Shown here piece after piece: positions 50,759 through 62,347 of a stretch of DNA of 64,000 nucleotides (position 1 is the stretch's first letter; the number at the start of each line of letters is the position of its first letter). The notes beneath the pieces were generated by a model. It did not search any database. It was given only the letters and a program-made list of their open reading frames with translations, and was not told where the DNA came from. The stretch is from positions 992,001-1,056,000 of the forward strand of contig CP058667.1 in the NCBI GenBank assembly GCA_020544305.1. The letters are read 5' to 3'. This DNA comes from Staphylococcus taiwanensis (lineage in GTDB: Bacteria > Bacillota > Bacilli > Staphylococcales > Staphylococcaceae). The translations under genes and the position numbers were made by a program.

Positions 50759-52186
50759 ATGCATTTTGAAACAGTTATCGGACTTGAAGTTCATGTTGAG
50801 TTAAAAACAGACTCAAAAATGTTCTCTCCATCACCAGTACATTTTGGAGCTGAACCAAACTCAAATACCAATGTGATTGATTTAGCATATCCTGGTGTTT
50901 TACCGGTTGTTAATAGACGTGCTGTAGATTGGGCAATGCGTGCATCAATGGCACTTAATATGGAAATTGCTACTAATTCTAAATTTGACCGTAAAAACTA
51001 TTTTTATCCAGATAATCCTAAAGCATATCAAATTTCACAATTTGACCAACCAATTGGAGAAAATGGTTATATCGATATAGAAGTTGACGGAGAAACTAAA
51101 CGTATTGGTATTACCCGTCTCCACATGGAAGAAGATGCTGGTAAATCAACACATAAAGACGGCTATTCATTAGTTGATTTAAACAGACAAGGTACACCTT
51201 TAATTGAGATTGTATCTGAACCGGATATTCGTTCACCAAAAGAAGCATATGCATATTTAGAAAAATTACGTTCAATCATTCAATATACTGGCGTATCTGA
51301 CTGTAAAATGGAAGAAGGATCACTTCGTTGTGATGCCAATATCTCATTACGTCCATACGGCCAAGATGAATTTGGTACAAAAACAGAATTAAAAAACCTT
51401 AACTCATTTAACTATGTTAGAAAAGGTTTAGAATATGAAGAAAAACGTCAAGAAGAAGAATTATTAAATGGTGGAACGATTGGACAAGAAACACGTCGTT
51501 TCGACGAATCAACAGGTAAAACAATTCTTATGCGTGTAAAAGAAGGCTCTGATGATTATCGTTACTTCCCAGAACCGGATATTGTTCCTTTATATGTTGA
51601 TGACGAATGGAAAGAACGCGTTCGTCAAACTATTCCAGAACTACCTGATGAACGTAAAGCGAAATACGTTAATGAATTAGGTTTACCTGAGTATGATGCA
51701 CACGTTTTAACACTTACTAAAGAGATGTCAGATTTCTTCGAAGGCGCAATTGAACAAGGTGCAGACGTTAAATTAACTTCAAACTGGTTAATGGGTGGCG
51801 TAAATGAGTATCTGAATAAAAATCAAATCGATTTAGAAGATACGAAATTAACACCAGAAAATCTTGCAGGTATGATTAAACTGATTGAAGACGGTACGAT
51901 GAGTAGTAAGATTGCTAAAAAAGTCTTCCCTGAGCTAGCTGAAAATGGTGGCGACGCTAAACAAATTATGGAAGATAAAGGTTTAGTTCAAATTTCAGAT
52001 GAAGCAACATTAACTCAATTTGTTACTGAAGCATTAGATAATAATCCTCAATCAGTTGAAGACTACAAAAATGGTAAAGGAAAAGCGATGGGCTTCTTAG
52101 TTGGACAAATAATGAAAGCATCTAAAGGTCAAGCTAATCCTCAAAAAGTAAATCAAATATTGAAACAAGAATTAGACAAAAGATAA
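50759..52186 (+). CDS. gatB: Aspartyl/glutamyl-tRNA amidotransferase subunit B
   Basis: A 475-residue kinase and tRNA-binding subunit. [10 protein letters not shown] opens the cradle domain; [17 protein letters not shown] and [11 protein letters not shown] belong to the phosphorylation active site. The C-terminal YqeY-like tail domain (about 400-475) contacts the tRNA. ATAAGGAG lies upstream of ATG 50759. It closes the operon; a hairpin follows. Confidence 0.97.
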   Translation: MHFETVIGLEVHVELKTDSKMFSPSPVHFGAEPNSNTNVIDLAYPGVLPVVNRRAVDWAMRASMALNMEIATNSKFDRKNYFYPDNPKAYQISQFDQPIGENGYIDIEVDGETKRIGITRLHMEEDAGKSTHKDGYSLVDLNRQGTPLIEIVSEPDIRSPKEAYAYLEKLRSIIQYTGVSDCKMEEGSLRCDANISLRPYGQDEFGTKTELKNLNSFNYVRKGLEYEEKRQEEELLNGGTIGQETRRFDESTGKTILMRVKEGSDDYRYFPEPDIVPLYVDDEWKERVRQTIPELPDERKAKYVNELGLPEYDAHVLTLTKEMSDFFEGAIEQGADVKLTSNWLMGGVNEYLNKNQIDLEDTKLTPENLAGMIKLIEDGTMSSKIAKKVFPELAENGGDAKQIMEDKGLVQISDEATLTQFVTEALDNNPQSVEDYKNGKGKAMGFLVGQIMKASKGQANPQKVNQILKQELDKR

Positions 52187-52198
52187 ATAACTATAATT

Positions 52199-52229
52199 AA
52201 GGCTGGACATGCTAATGATCCAGCTTTTT
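52199..52229 (+). terminator. gatCAB terminator
   Basis: AAGGCTGGACAT and ATGATCCAGCTTTTT form a stem of about 11 bp with one bulge, followed by T. Confidence 0.78.
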
Positions 52230-52409
52230 GTCATTTTTAACTGAATTATTGAATGTAAGTTCAGATTGATAACAACGACGTTTTGAGAAAGATTTGTAGA
52301 CAATACACAAATTTTTAAAAGTAAAATTAATATAATTGGTTGAAATACTTCCAACTCACTCATAAATCATTTAATATAAGTATATGTATAAAAAGTTGAG
52401 GGATAATTT

Positions 52410-53402
52410 ATGAGAAAACGTGCTAGAATCATCTATAATCCGACTTCTGGAAAGGAATTATTCAAGCGAACTTTACCAGATGTGTTAATCAAATTGGAAC
52501 GCGCCGGTTATGAAACAAGCGCTTATGCTACTGAACGAGAAGGCGATGCTACGCTTGAAGCTGAACGTGCACTAAAACAAAATTATGATATTTTAATCGC
52601 AGCTGGTGGAGACGGCACGCTAAATGAAGTTGTTAATGGTATTGCTGAACAACCCAATCGACCTAAGTTAGGCATTATACCTATGGGGACTGTCAACGAT
52701 TTCGGACGTGCACTACATCTTCCAAGTGATATTATGGGAGCTGTGGACGTTATTATCGATGACCATACAACGAAAGTTGATATTGGTAAGATGAATAATC
52801 GTTATTTTATCAATCTAGCTGCTGGTGGCCAGTTGACACAAGTTTCATATGAGACTCCTAGCCGTCTCAAATCAATCGTTGGACCTTTCGCATACTATAT
52901 AAAGGGATTTGAAATGTTACCCCAAATGAAAGCGGTAGATATCCGCATTGAGTATGACAATAATGTTTTCCAGGGAGAAGCGTTATTATTTTTACTAGGA
53001 CTTACTAATTCCATGGCGGGGTTTGAGAAATTAGTGCCAGATGCTAAACTTGATGATGGTCATTTCACTTTAATTATTGTAGAAAAAGCTAATCTAGCGG
53101 AATTAGGGCATATCATGACACTTGCGTCTCGTGGTGAGCATATTAAGCATCCAAAAGTGATTTATGAAAAAGCAAAATCTATTAATATTTCGTCATTTAC
53201 TGAGATGCAATTAAATGTAGATGGCGAGTATGGTGGTAAATTACCTGCTAACTTCTTAAATCTAAAACGACATATTGAAGTTTGCACACCAAATGATATT
53301 TATAATGAAGAACTTACTGAAGACCAACAAGTAGAAGATGGTATTGTTGAAGAAAAACCAACAAATGAAGAAATTATAAAAAATAATAAAATTAAGGAAT
53401 AA
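52410..53402 (+). CDS. dgkB: Diacylglycerol kinase DgkB
   Basis: A 330-residue soluble lipid kinase that phosphorylates diacylglycerol released during lipoteichoic acid synthesis. The ATP-binding GGDGTLNEVVNG (about 69-80) and PMGTVNDFGRAL motifs are clear, and the two-domain DAGK fold is complete. The C-terminal about 25 residues are acidic and poorly conserved. It is separate from gatCAB, with its own GAGGG ribosome site. Confidence 0.94.
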   Translation: MRKRARIIYNPTSGKELFKRTLPDVLIKLERAGYETSAYATEREGDATLEAERALKQNYDILIAAGGDGTLNEVVNGIAEQPNRPKLGIIPMGTVNDFGRALHLPSDIMGAVDVIIDDHTTKVDIGKMNNRYFINLAAGGQLTQVSYETPSRLKSIVGPFAYYIKGFEMLPQMKAVDIRIEYDNNVFQGEALLFLLGLTNSMAGFEKLVPDAKLDDGHFTLIIVEKANLAELGHIMTLASRGEHIKHPKVIYEKAKSINISSFTEMQLNVDGEYGGKLPANFLNLKRHIEVCTPNDIYNEELTEDQQVEDGIVEEKPTNEEIIKNNKIKE

Positions 53403-53417
53403 ATTTTTAAAACAGAT

Positions 53418-53494
53418 GAAGAGGTTGAGACACAGTTTGATGCTATAGGATAAGAGTGATAAGCCTATGTTAAGCTACTCAAACCTCTTTTTCA
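53418..53494 (+). terminator. dgkB terminator, running into the rlmCD leader
   Basis: AAGAGGTTGAG (from about 53419) pairs with CTCAAACCTCTTTTT (about 53479-53493) with a one-base bulge. The hairpin ends only about 15 bases before the rlmCD GTG, so it is both the dgkB terminator and part of the rlmCD upstream region. Confidence 0.65.
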
Positions 53495-53508
53495 TGTGGG
53501 GTGAAAAG

Positions 53509-54873
53509 GTGGAAGTAATTAATAAGAATGATGTCATACAAGGGAACGTCGTTGATTTAACTCATGAAGGGCATGGTGTAGTTAAGTTAGATAGATACCC
53601 TATATTTATACCTAATGCATTAATAGACGAGGAAATAGAATTTAAAATTATAAAAGTTAAGAAAAATTTTGCCATTGGAAAATTGCTTAAAGTAAAAAAA
53701 ACGAGTACTCAACGAGTAGCGCCCCCTTGCAAGTATTATTGGAAATGTGGTGGCTGCCAGTTGCAACATATGACATATGAAGCCCAATTAGCAATGAAAA
53801 AAGAACAAGTTGTCAATTTATTTCATAGAAAAGCACAATTTAATAATACGATAATTAACGATACGATTGGTATGACGAATCCATGGTACTATCGAAATAA
53901 ATCACAATTACCGATTGGTGAAAATCAAAAACACGATATCATCATGGGATATTACAGACAAAGAAGTCATGACATTATCGATATGGACAGTTGCCTTATT
54001 CAAGATAGTCAACATCAAGATATTATGAATAAGGTGAAACAGTGGCTCTCTGAATTAAATATTAGTGCTTATAATGAAAAAAATAAAAAAGGGACTATGA
54101 GGCATTTAGTCATTCGTACTGGTCACCATACTAATGAATTAATGGTCATTTTTGTAACGAATGGGTCTAAATTGAAGCATGCTAATCAGTTAGTTGAAAA
54201 ATTAACACAGGCTTTTCCAAACATTACTAGCATTAAACAAAATATTAACAATAGTCATTCAAATGTTATCATGGGGCAACAATCTGTCACTCTATATGGT
54301 AAAGATAAAATTGTCGACCAACTTAGCGAGATTACTTTTAAAATTAGTGATCAATCTTTCTATCAAATTAACTCCAGTCAGACGGAAAAATTATATCAAA
54401 AAGCCATTGACTATGCCCAATTAGATGGAGAAGAGACTGTATTAGATACGTATTGTGGTATAGGTACTATTGGCTTATACATGGCACCAATAGCGAAACA
54501 CGTTTATGGTGTGGAAGTTGTTCCATCAGCAATAAAAGATGCACAACAAAATGCGACCTTAAACGGATTTAAAAATACTACTTTTGTATGTGGTAAGGCT
54601 GAGGAAGTCATAATAGAATGGAAACAACAAGGAATTAAGCCTGATGTCGTAATGGTCGATCCACCACGTAAAGGGTGTGATGAGACGTTTTTACAAACAT
54701 TACTGAAGCTATCACCTAAACGCATTGTTTACATTTCATGTAATCCAGCTACACAACAAAGAGATGCGCAACTATTGTCATCGCATTATGAATTAAAAGA
54801 AATTACACCAGTTGATATGTTTCCTCAAACAACACATATAGAAACAGTGGCTTTATTTGAGCGTAAAGAATAA
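53509..54873 (+). CDS. rlmCD: 23S rRNA (uracil-5)-methyltransferase RlmCD (RumA/TrmA family)
   Basis: A 454-residue SAM methyltransferase for 23S rRNA (U747 and U1939 in B. subtilis RlmCD). An N-terminal TRAM domain (about 5-60) is followed by the iron-sulfur cysteines CKYYWKCGGCQ, the SAM motif DTYCGIGTIG, and the catalytic pair in VDPPRKGCD and ISCNPATQQRD. GTG 53509, with GGGGTG upstream, aligns with the known staphylococcal N-terminus; the longer frame covers the dgkB terminator. Confidence 0.92.
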   Translation: MEVINKNDVIQGNVVDLTHEGHGVVKLDRYPIFIPNALIDEEIEFKIIKVKKNFAIGKLLKVKKTSTQRVAPPCKYYWKCGGCQLQHMTYEAQLAMKKEQVVNLFHRKAQFNNTIINDTIGMTNPWYYRNKSQLPIGENQKHDIIMGYYRQRSHDIIDMDSCLIQDSQHQDIMNKVKQWLSELNISAYNEKNKKGTMRHLVIRTGHHTNELMVIFVTNGSKLKHANQLVEKLTQAFPNITSIKQNINNSHSNVIMGQQSVTLYGKDKIVDQLSEITFKISDQSFYQINSSQTEKLYQKAIDYAQLDGEETVLDTYCGIGTIGLYMAPIAKHVYGVEVVPSAIKDAQQNATLNGFKNTTFVCGKAEEVIIEWKQQGIKPDVVMVDPPRKGCDETFLQTLLKLSPKRIVYISCNPATQQRDAQLLSSHYELKEITPVDMFPQTTHIETVALFERKE

Positions 54874-55101
54874 TTATTAGAATGATAAAATGCGAAACAT
54901 ATTTTCAATTTCCTATTTTCTACAAAGTGTTAATATGTTTTGATTATCATTAACATTGAAATGTTTTAAACAATTTTTTAATAAATAACAACTTTTATTA
55001 AAAAATGATTACAGTGCATTTAATTTCCTGAAAAAAGCTTTTTTTCTTTAAATTGACCATGTATACTATGGTTGATTTAAGCGTGATTGGAGGTCATTAA
55101 T

Positions 55102-55653
55102 GTGCACAAGATTGATTTAACTCATAATAGAATAAATTTACCTAAATTTTTAGCCACTCAAATAGTTATTATATTATTTGTTATACTATTTACTTATAAA
55201 TGGGCATTTACTTTTACACAAGTACATGAACAAACATTTATTGCTAATATTTTATATGGCGGGTTAGGTTTTATTGTAATATTAGGATTACATGAATTCA
55301 TTCATCGAATTACATTTTTTATATTTTCTAAAGGAGAGCAACCTCGTTTTAAATATAAGAAGGGCTTTTTATTAGTCCATATTTCAAAAAAATATTATAA
55401 TAAATGGCAATTCTGTGCAATAATGTTAGCTCCAATGATGATCATCACAATTGCTTTGATGACGGTATTTAGCTATTATTCTTATTCATCCATCATATTT
55501 CTATTAAGTATCCATCTAGGTTATTGCTTGATAGATTTATACTTAGTTGGTATCACTTTAATTAATAAATTTAATTATGTACATCCAACTGATGAAGGTT
55601 TAATCATGTATCATCATAAACCATTACATATGAATAATGATTATGAATCATAA
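55102..55653 (+). CDS. DUF3267 putative zincin membrane protein
   Basis: A 183-residue membrane protein with about four hydrophobic segments. GLHEFIHRITFF (about 61-72) carries an HExxH zinc-protease motif, the hallmark of the DUF3267 putative zincin family. The substrate is unknown. GTG 55102 follows TTGGAGGT closely. It is not clearly linked to neighbours. Confidence 0.8.
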   Translation: MHKIDLTHNRINLPKFLATQIVIILFVILFTYKWAFTFTQVHEQTFIANILYGGLGFIVILGLHEFIHRITFFIFSKGEQPRFKYKKGFLLVHISKKYYNKWQFCAIMLAPMMIITIALMTVFSYYSYSSIIFLLSIHLGYCLIDLYLVGITLINKFNYVHPTDEGLIMYHHKPLHMNNDYES

Positions 55654-55664
55654 CGACTAAGTCT

Positions 55665-55738
55665 CAGTGTAATTATACTGTGCACATCTCATGAGTTTTA
55701 AGGAGAGTCACAGTATAATTAAGGTGAGGCTTTTTTAT
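55665..55738 (+). terminator. Long hairpin before dinB
   Basis: TAATTATACTGTG pairs perfectly with CACAGTATAATTA across a loop of about 30 bases, with outer GTCTCA / GAGGC pairing and a T-run. It terminates the DUF3267 gene. Confidence 0.75.
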
Positions 55739-55760
55739 TTTTAAGAAAAGAGGTGAGACT

Positions 55761-56829
55761 ATGGCAGAGAGAAGAATTGTTCATATTGATATGGATTACT
55801 TTTTCGCGCAAGTTGAAATGAGAGATAATCCGAAATTAAAAGGTAAACCTGTAATCGTAGGGGGCAAAGCGAGCACAAGAGGCGTGGTTTCGACAGCTTC
55901 TTATGAAGCGAGAAAATATGGTGTTCATTCAGCTATGCCAATGTCTCAAGCTCATAAACTATGTCCAGATGGTTATTATGTAAGAGCGAGATTTGAAGCA
56001 TATAGAGAAGCATCTTCTATAATTATGACTATTTTTAAAAGCTATACGGACATAGTAGAGCCATTATCACTTGATGAAGCGTATTTAGATATAACACATT
56101 TAGTAAGACCAGATATGCCTGCATCTAAAATTGCGTCATATATTCGACGAGATATCTTCGAAAAGACCGGATTAACTTCGTCGGCAGGTGTTTCTTATAA
56201 TAAATATCTTGCCAAATTAGCAAGTGGAATGAATAAACCTAATGGCATGATGGTTATCGATTATAACAATGTACATGATATTTTAATGAATTTAGAAATA
56301 GGCGAGTTTCCTGGTGTTGGTAAAGCATCGAAGAAGATTATGCATGAACATGATATATACTGGGAAAGACTTATATAATAAGACTGAATTCGAATTAATA
56401 CGATGGTTCGGAAAAAGAGGCAGAGGTCTTTATAATAAAGCAAGAGGTATTGATCACAGTGAAGTAAAATCAACAAGAATTCGTAAATCTGTCGGCACAG
56501 AACGTACATTCTCGACCGATGTAAATGACGATGATGAAATATTACAAAAAGTATGGGAATTGTCTTCAAAGACGGCTGAAAGATTATCTAAAATTCAAAA
56601 ATCTGGTAGTACCGTTACTGTAAAAATAAAAACGTATCAATATGAAACATTCTCAAAACAACGAAGTTTAAGAGAAGCAGTAAGTGATGCAACAGATATC
56701 TATAATGTGGCATATGACTTATATAATGAATTAAAAGATCCTGATATACCAATTAGATTAATAGGGGTCACTGTAGGAAATTTGGAACAATCTACGTATA
56801 AAAATATGACAATATACGATTTTATTTAA
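55761..56829 (+). pseudogene. dinB: DNA polymerase IV, split by a 2-base deletion in a TA run
   Basis: Y-family translesion polymerase. The first frame (55761-56378) has palm residues [19 protein letters not shown] and [15 protein letters not shown], then stops after WERLI. The rest continues in another frame ([33 protein letters not shown]) to 56829. Adding back one TA in the run at 56353-56359 restores [12 protein letters not shown] and a 356-residue product, the normal DinB length. As written, the catalytic palm survives but the thumb completion and little finger are lost. Confidence 0.9.
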
Positions 56830-56865
56830 AAGATAAAGGTAAAGCAAGAAACTATTTTGTGAATG

Positions 56866-57420
56866 TTAACCTTTATCTTTTAAATTTTTACCATAAATTT
56901 GCAACATGTTTTCTAAGTTATCGTAATGTTTTAAAAGTCTAAACGTTATCATAGCACAAGCTTTAGCATCATTTAGAGCATCATGATGACCATGAAAGTC
57001 TAAATGATAATGATTCATTAAGTGTTTGAGTCCGTATCGATAAGCACTAATTGTTCGTTTAGCGAGTTGATAAGAACAGAAATAAGTCATTGAGGGTGTT
57101 TCAATATTTAAATTTTTTAAACTTTGATGTAAAACATTCATGTCAAATGCAGCATTATGTGCAACAACAGGTAATTGATCAATAAATTGCATCATATATG
57201 GATAGACATAATCAAATGCTGGTGCGTCTTTAACATCATCAGGGGTGATACCATGAACTTCAATATTACCTCTTGAAAAGTAATCAAACGGATTGACTAA
57301 AGTATAAAATGATTCAACAATCTCATTGTTAATAACTTTAACCATGCCGACCGAACAAATACTTGTACGTTTACCATTAGCAGTTTCAAAATCAAGTGCT
57401 ACAAAAGCGTTACGTGTCAT
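56866..57420 (-). CDS. DnaQ-like 3'-5' exonuclease
   Basis: A 184-residue DEDDh exonuclease. Exo I FVALDFETANG (Asp, Glu), Exo II AHNAAFDMNVL (Asp) and Exo III GHHDALNDAKA (His, Asp) are complete. It is a stand-alone epsilon-like domain, likely for proofreading or RNA/DNA trimming; the exact role is unknown. It converges on dinB. Confidence 0.9.
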   Translation of the reverse strand: MTRNAFVALDFETANGKRTSICSVGMVKVINNEIVESFYTLVNPFDYFSRGNIEVHGITPDDVKDAPAFDYVYPYMMQFIDQLPVVAHNAAFDMNVLHQSLKNLNIETPSMTYFCSYQLAKRTISAYRYGLKHLMNHYHLDFHGHHDALNDAKACAMITFRLLKHYDNLENMLQIYGKNLKDKG

Positions 57421-57500
57421 AGTAAATTCCTTTCTATAAAAGACTTGATTTTATTATTTTAGCTAAATCATTTTAGTTTTGATAGTAACTTGCTTTAACT

Positions 57501-57544
57501 AAAAAGAAACCCCGGCTTCTGTAGATAAGCACAGAAGTCGGGGT
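57501..57544 (-). terminator. ftnA terminator
   Basis: ACCCCGGCTTCTGT (57509-57522) pairs with ACAGAAGTCGGGGT (57531-57544) with one mismatch; on the minus strand a T-rich tract follows. Confidence 0.85.
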
Positions 57545-57570
57545 AATTATTACATATGAACTAAAATGAA

Positions 57571-58071
57571 TTATTCTTCATCAAATGAACGAGAAGCTAA
57601 TTCTTTTTCATATAGATATAAAGTATTGCAATCATCACCGATACGCGTTAAGTAATCGATATGTGTTTCGAAAGTTGATTCTTCTTCAACTTGTTCGTCT
57701 AAGAACCAATTTAAGAATGAAGTTGTCGCATAGTCTTTATCTTTTTGCGCAATTTCAGATAAATTATAGAAACGACGTGTCACATCTTGTTCTTGAGCTA
57801 AACCATCTTTGAATGTTTCTAAGATTGAATTGAAATCTGTTTTAGGTGCAGGAATTGCTTTGAATTCAGCACGTTCACCACGGTCATTAATATAATCGTA
57901 TATTTTTTTACCGTGATAACGTTCTTCTTTAGCTTGTTGAATATAAAAATTTGCAAATCCTTCATATGAAGTGTCATCACAATATGCTGCCATAGCCATA
58001 TATGCGTGAGCTGCAAAATATTCGTGGTTCATTTGATCATTTAATGCTTCTAATAAGTCTTTACTTAACAT
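57571..58071 (-). CDS. ftnA: Ferritin (FtnA)
   Basis: A 166-residue bacterial non-haem ferritin storing iron in a 24-mer cage. Ferroxidase ligands are in [19 protein letters not shown] (Glu17), [15 protein letters not shown] (Glu50, His53) and [17 protein letters not shown] precedes the ATG. A PerR-type box lies upstream. Confidence 0.96.
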   Translation of the reverse strand: MLSKDLLEALNDQMNHEYFAAHAYMAMAAYCDDTSYEGFANFYIQQAKEERYHGKKIYDYINDRGERAEFKAIPAPKTDFNSILETFKDGLAQEQDVTRRFYNLSEIAQKDKDYATTSFLNWFLDEQVEEESTFETHIDYLTRIGDDCNTLYLYEKELASRSFDEE

Positions 58072-58153
58072 TTAAAGGTCACCTCTATATAATATTATTT
58101 TCTTTTTTTATAATGTTCTTTTAGAGTATAACAAATCTATTCTCATTAGTAAA

Positions 58154-58168
58154 TAATAATTATTATAA
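58154..58168. promoter_or_regulatory. PerR-type box upstream of ftnA
   Basis: TAATAATTATTATAA matches the PerR consensus TTATAAT-N-ATTATAA at all but one defined position. It lies 82 bases before ftnA and 96 bases before murT, which diverges. In S. aureus ftnA belongs to the PerR regulon. Confidence 0.65.
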
Positions 58169-58264
58169 TCTAGAATGTAAGTTGTAATATTTAATTGAGA
58201 ATATTTTTTGTTATACCCGTTACGTGTTATAATTATGCAAGTGAATAAAGCGAGGAGGAAGCAC

Positions 58265-59575
58265 ATGAGACAATGGACTGCAATCCACTTAGCTAAGTTG
58301 GCACGTAAGGCAAGTATTGCTGCTGGTAAGAAAGGGACTGACTTACCTGGCCAAATTGCACGTAGAGTGGATCAAAATATATTACGTAAATTAGCGACAC
58401 AAGTCGATGATATTGTTTTTATAAGCGGAACGAATGGTAAAACAACAACATCTAATTTAATTGGACATACGTTAAAAGCAAACCATATTGATATTATCCA
58501 TAACAACGAAGGTGCTAATATGGCTGCTGGTATTACTTCAGCTTTTATAATGCAAAGCACGAAGCAAATTAAAGTAGCTGTAATTGAGATAGATGAAGGT
58601 TCAATACCACGCGTTCTTAAAGAAGTAACACCTACGATGATGGTATTTACAAACTTTTTCCGAGATCAAATGGATCGTTTCGGTGAAATTGATATTATGG
58701 TTAATAATATCGCACAATCAATAAGTAACAAAGGTATTAAATTATTACTTAATACAGATGATCCTTTCGTTAGTCGACTTAAAATTGCCAGTGATACCAT
58801 CGTATATTATGGTATGAAAGCACACGCGCATGAGTTTGAGCAAAGTACGATGAACGAAAGTAAGTACTGCCCAAACTGTGGCAAATTATTGGAATATGAT
58901 TACATACACTATAATCAAATTGGTCACTATCATTGTACATGTGGATTTAAACGAGAAACTCCTAAATATGAAGTGTCATCATTTACAGTATCTCCATTTT
59001 TAACATTAAATTTCGACAATGCAGTATTTAATATGAAAATTGCAGGGGATTTTAACGCTTATAATGCTTTAGCAGCCTATACAGTTTTAAAAGAATTAGG
59101 TCTAAATGATGATTCTATTCGCAAAGGATTTGAATCGTATACGTCTGATAACGGTCGTATGCAGTATTTTAAATTGCATAATAAAGAAGCGATGATTAAC
59201 TTAGCTAAAAATCCAGCAGGCATGAATGCGAGTTTATCTGTAGGTGAACAATTAGAAGGTCAAAAAGTTTATGTTATTAGTTTAAATGATAATGCTGCGG
59301 ATGGTAGAGATACATCATGGATTTATGACGCTGATTTTGAGAAATTGAGTGAGCAAGATATTGAAGCAATTATTGTAACGGGTACACGTGCAGAAGAATT
59401 GCAGTTACGTTTGAAATTGGCTGAAGTGAATGTGCCAGTAGTGCTTGAAAAGGATATTTATAAAGCAACGGCATTAACGATGAATTATGATGGGTTTACA
59501 GTTGCAATTCCAAACTACACGTCATTATCACCAATGCTAGAGCAACTTAATCGCTCATTTGCAGGGGGTCAATAA
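58265..59575 (+). CDS. murT: Lipid II isoglutaminyl synthase subunit MurT
   Basis: A 436-residue Mur-ligase-like subunit that, with GatD, amidates D-Glu of lipid II to D-isoglutamine. The P-loop [11 protein letters not shown], the Cys4 ribbon (CPNCGKLL...CTCGF) and a C-terminal DUF1727 domain are present. ATG 58265 has GGAGGAAG upstream; the longer frame lacks support. It is coupled to gatD with 2 bases between. Confidence 0.96.
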   Translation: MRQWTAIHLAKLARKASIAAGKKGTDLPGQIARRVDQNILRKLATQVDDIVFISGTNGKTTTSNLIGHTLKANHIDIIHNNEGANMAAGITSAFIMQSTKQIKVAVIEIDEGSIPRVLKEVTPTMMVFTNFFRDQMDRFGEIDIMVNNIAQSISNKGIKLLLNTDDPFVSRLKIASDTIVYYGMKAHAHEFEQSTMNESKYCPNCGKLLEYDYIHYNQIGHYHCTCGFKRETPKYEVSSFTVSPFLTLNFDNAVFNMKIAGDFNAYNALAAYTVLKELGLNDDSIRKGFESYTSDNGRMQYFKLHNKEAMINLAKNPAGMNASLSVGEQLEGQKVYVISLNDNAADGRDTSWIYDADFEKLSEQDIEAIIVTGTRAEELQLRLKLAEVNVPVVLEKDIYKATALTMNYDGFTVAIPNYTSLSPMLEQLNRSFAGGQ

Positions 59576-59577
59576 AT

Positions 59578-60300
59578 ATGAATGAATTAACGGTTTATCA
59601 TTTTATGTCAGATAAATTGAATTTATATAGTGACATCGGTAATATTATCGCCCTTAAACAAAGAGCGAAGAAGCGTAATATTATGTTGAATGTTGTCGAA
59701 GTCAATGAAACTGAAGGTGTAACATTAGAACAATGTGATATCTTCTTTATTGGCGGGGGTAGCGATAGAGAACAAAGTATTGCTACTAAAGAATTAAGCA
59801 AGATTAAATCAGTACTAAAAGATGCAATTGAAGATGGTATGCCAGGCCTAACCATTTGTGGTGGTTACCAATTCCTAGGAACTAAATATATTACACCAGA
59901 TGGCACAGAACTTGAAGGATTAGGTATATTAGATTTTTATACAGAATCACGTACTGATAGATTAACAGGAGATATTGTTATCGAAAGTGATACATTTGGT
60001 ACTATAGTCGGTTTTGAAAATCATGGCGGCCGTACACATCATAACTTTGGTACACTAGGACATGTTACCGTTGGTTATGGTAATAATGATGACGATAAAC
60101 AAGAAGGTATCCATTATAAAAACTTATTAGGTACTTATTTACATGGTCCAATTTTACCTAAAAACCATGAGCTCACAGATTATTTATTAGAAAAAGCCTG
60201 TGAACGTAAAGGTATTCCTTTTGAACCGAAACAATTGGACAACACTGAAGAAGAAGCTGCTAAACAAGTTATTATTAATCGATCAGCTAAAAATAAATAA
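59578..60300 (+). CDS. gatD: Lipid II isoglutaminyl synthase glutaminase subunit GatD
   Basis: A 240-residue class I glutamine amidotransferase. The nucleophile Cys94 lies in [10 protein letters not shown], at the same number as in S. aureus GatD. The catalytic His is in [10 protein letters not shown]. It supplies ammonia to MurT; the amidated stem peptide is needed for efficient cross-linking and methicillin resistance. GGGGG at the end of murT serves as its ribosome site. Confidence 0.96.
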   Translation: MNELTVYHFMSDKLNLYSDIGNIIALKQRAKKRNIMLNVVEVNETEGVTLEQCDIFFIGGGSDREQSIATKELSKIKSVLKDAIEDGMPGLTICGGYQFLGTKYITPDGTELEGLGILDFYTESRTDRLTGDIVIESDTFGTIVGFENHGGRTHHNFGTLGHVTVGYGNNDDDKQEGIHYKNLLGTYLHGPILPKNHELTDYLLEKACERKGIPFEPKQLDNTEEEAAKQVIINRSAKNK

Positions 60301-60308
60301 AACATTAT

Positions 60309-60362
60309 AAAAAGACGTGGCACTTGAGTATGACTTAATCAACATCAAGTGTCACGTTTTTA
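60309..60362. terminator. Bidirectional terminator between gatD and the FUSC gene
   Basis: AAAGACGTGGCACTTGA pairs with TCAAGTGTCACGTTTTT with one mismatch, between convergent genes. Confidence 0.88.
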
Positions 60363-61349
60363 TTTATCGTTATAACGATTATCTAGCAATTTATATATTA
60401 AAAGAATCTCATAAATAATATGACTTTTAATTTGATTTTGATCAAATTCCTCTAATAATTTGACCGATGATTTCAAAGTAGAAGCGGATGACTTTTGAGG
60501 TTCAAAATGATTATGACGTGAGATGGCATTAACACTATTACTTATTTTAATGATTGCCATCTTCTCTTCAGGTGTAAAAATAAGATGTACATTCTTAGGC
60601 AAATATATAATATTTGATAGATGTGTTGCTAACAAACGATCAACATAAGAACGACTAGAAATATTCTTAAGTCGTTTCCACTCATCCTCTTTATTTTTAT
60701 GGTAGCGTAGTTCATCACGTTGATAACCTGTTAGTGTTTCGGTTTTATCAATAAAATTCATCAAATTATTTAATGACTCATTACTTTTATCTGAATCAAA
60801 TTTACCTAATAACAATTCATTACATCTTATAGCAAACAATTGATACATTTTATATTCAGAATGTTTAACATTATCCTCGATTTGTTGATAATACTTCGGA
60901 GGAAGCACGACGAAATTTACTAATCCAGCTGTAATTAATCCAATTAAAGCCGTTAGTAATCTTGAAAAGAAATTAAAATAATAGGCATCGTGTATACCTG
61001 GAATCATTGCAACAGAAGTTAAAACAGCAACGGTCGTACCTACTTGTAGATTGAGTTTAGTACATACTAAAATTGTAAATAGGGCACTAAACGTATATGA
61101 TAGTGGCGATTGATCGCCAAAAATGAATGTAAAAATAACTGCAAATAATGCACCTATAACAGTAGCAGGAAGTCTGCGATATCCTTTTTTTAAAGAAGCT
61201 TTAGCGGTAGGTTCGATTGTAACGATTGCAGTAAGAATTGCGAAAATAGGTGTTAAATTTAATAATAAACAAAATAACGATGTTAAAAAAGTTGCTACAC
61301 CTGTTTTAATTGTTCTTGCACCAATAATATGTTTATACCATTTATTCAT
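60360..61349 (-). CDS. Aromatic-acid exporter / FUSC-family membrane protein
   Basis: A 329-residue protein with about six N-terminal hydrophobic segments (about 10-155: [48 protein letters not shown]). A cytoplasmic helical C-terminal domain (about 160-329) completes the ArAE_1/DUF939 layout. It is a half-size relative of E. coli AaeB-type efflux pumps. The substrate is unknown, and it is monocistronic. Confidence 0.85.
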   Translation of the reverse strand: MNKWYKHIIGARTIKTGVATFLTSLFCLLLNLTPIFAILTAIVTIEPTAKASLKKGYRRLPATVIGALFAVIFTFIFGDQSPLSYTFSALFTILVCTKLNLQVGTTVAVLTSVAMIPGIHDAYYFNFFSRLLTALIGLITAGLVNFVVLPPKYYQQIEDNVKHSEYKMYQLFAIRCNELLLGKFDSDKSNESLNNLMNFIDKTETLTGYQRDELRYHKNKEDEWKRLKNISSRSYVDRLLATHLSNIIYLPKNVHLIFTPEEKMAIIKISNSVNAISRHNHFEPQKSSASTLKSSVKLLEEFDQNQIKSHIIYEILLIYKLLDNRYNDK

Positions 61350-61431
61350 GTCATAAATCCTCTCGTTGGACGAAAATAATCTTTTATAACACTTAAACTT
61401 GAAAAGAAAATTATTTACGCTTCATTATTAG

Positions 61432-62253
<822 letters not shown>

Positions 62254-62286
62254 TTTCACAGTAGTATATATTAGGATTTAAACTGC

Positions 62287-62330
62287 AAAAGCCCTTAAGG
62301 GAGAATAAAATCTCCATTGAGGGCTTTTAA
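62287..62330. terminator. Bidirectional terminator after map
   Basis: AAAAGCCCT (62287-62295) pairs with AGGGCTTTT (62320-62328); an inner GGGAGA / TCTCC pairing extends it. It lies between convergent map and SDR genes. Confidence 0.85.
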
Positions 62331-62347
62331 TAATACTGTTTAAATAA

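Noticed and set aside
54935..54960. Fur-box-like TGATTATCATTAACA before the DUF3267 gene
   Set aside because: Only the right half fits the 19-bp Fur consensus; the left half is poor, and the gene has no evident iron role.
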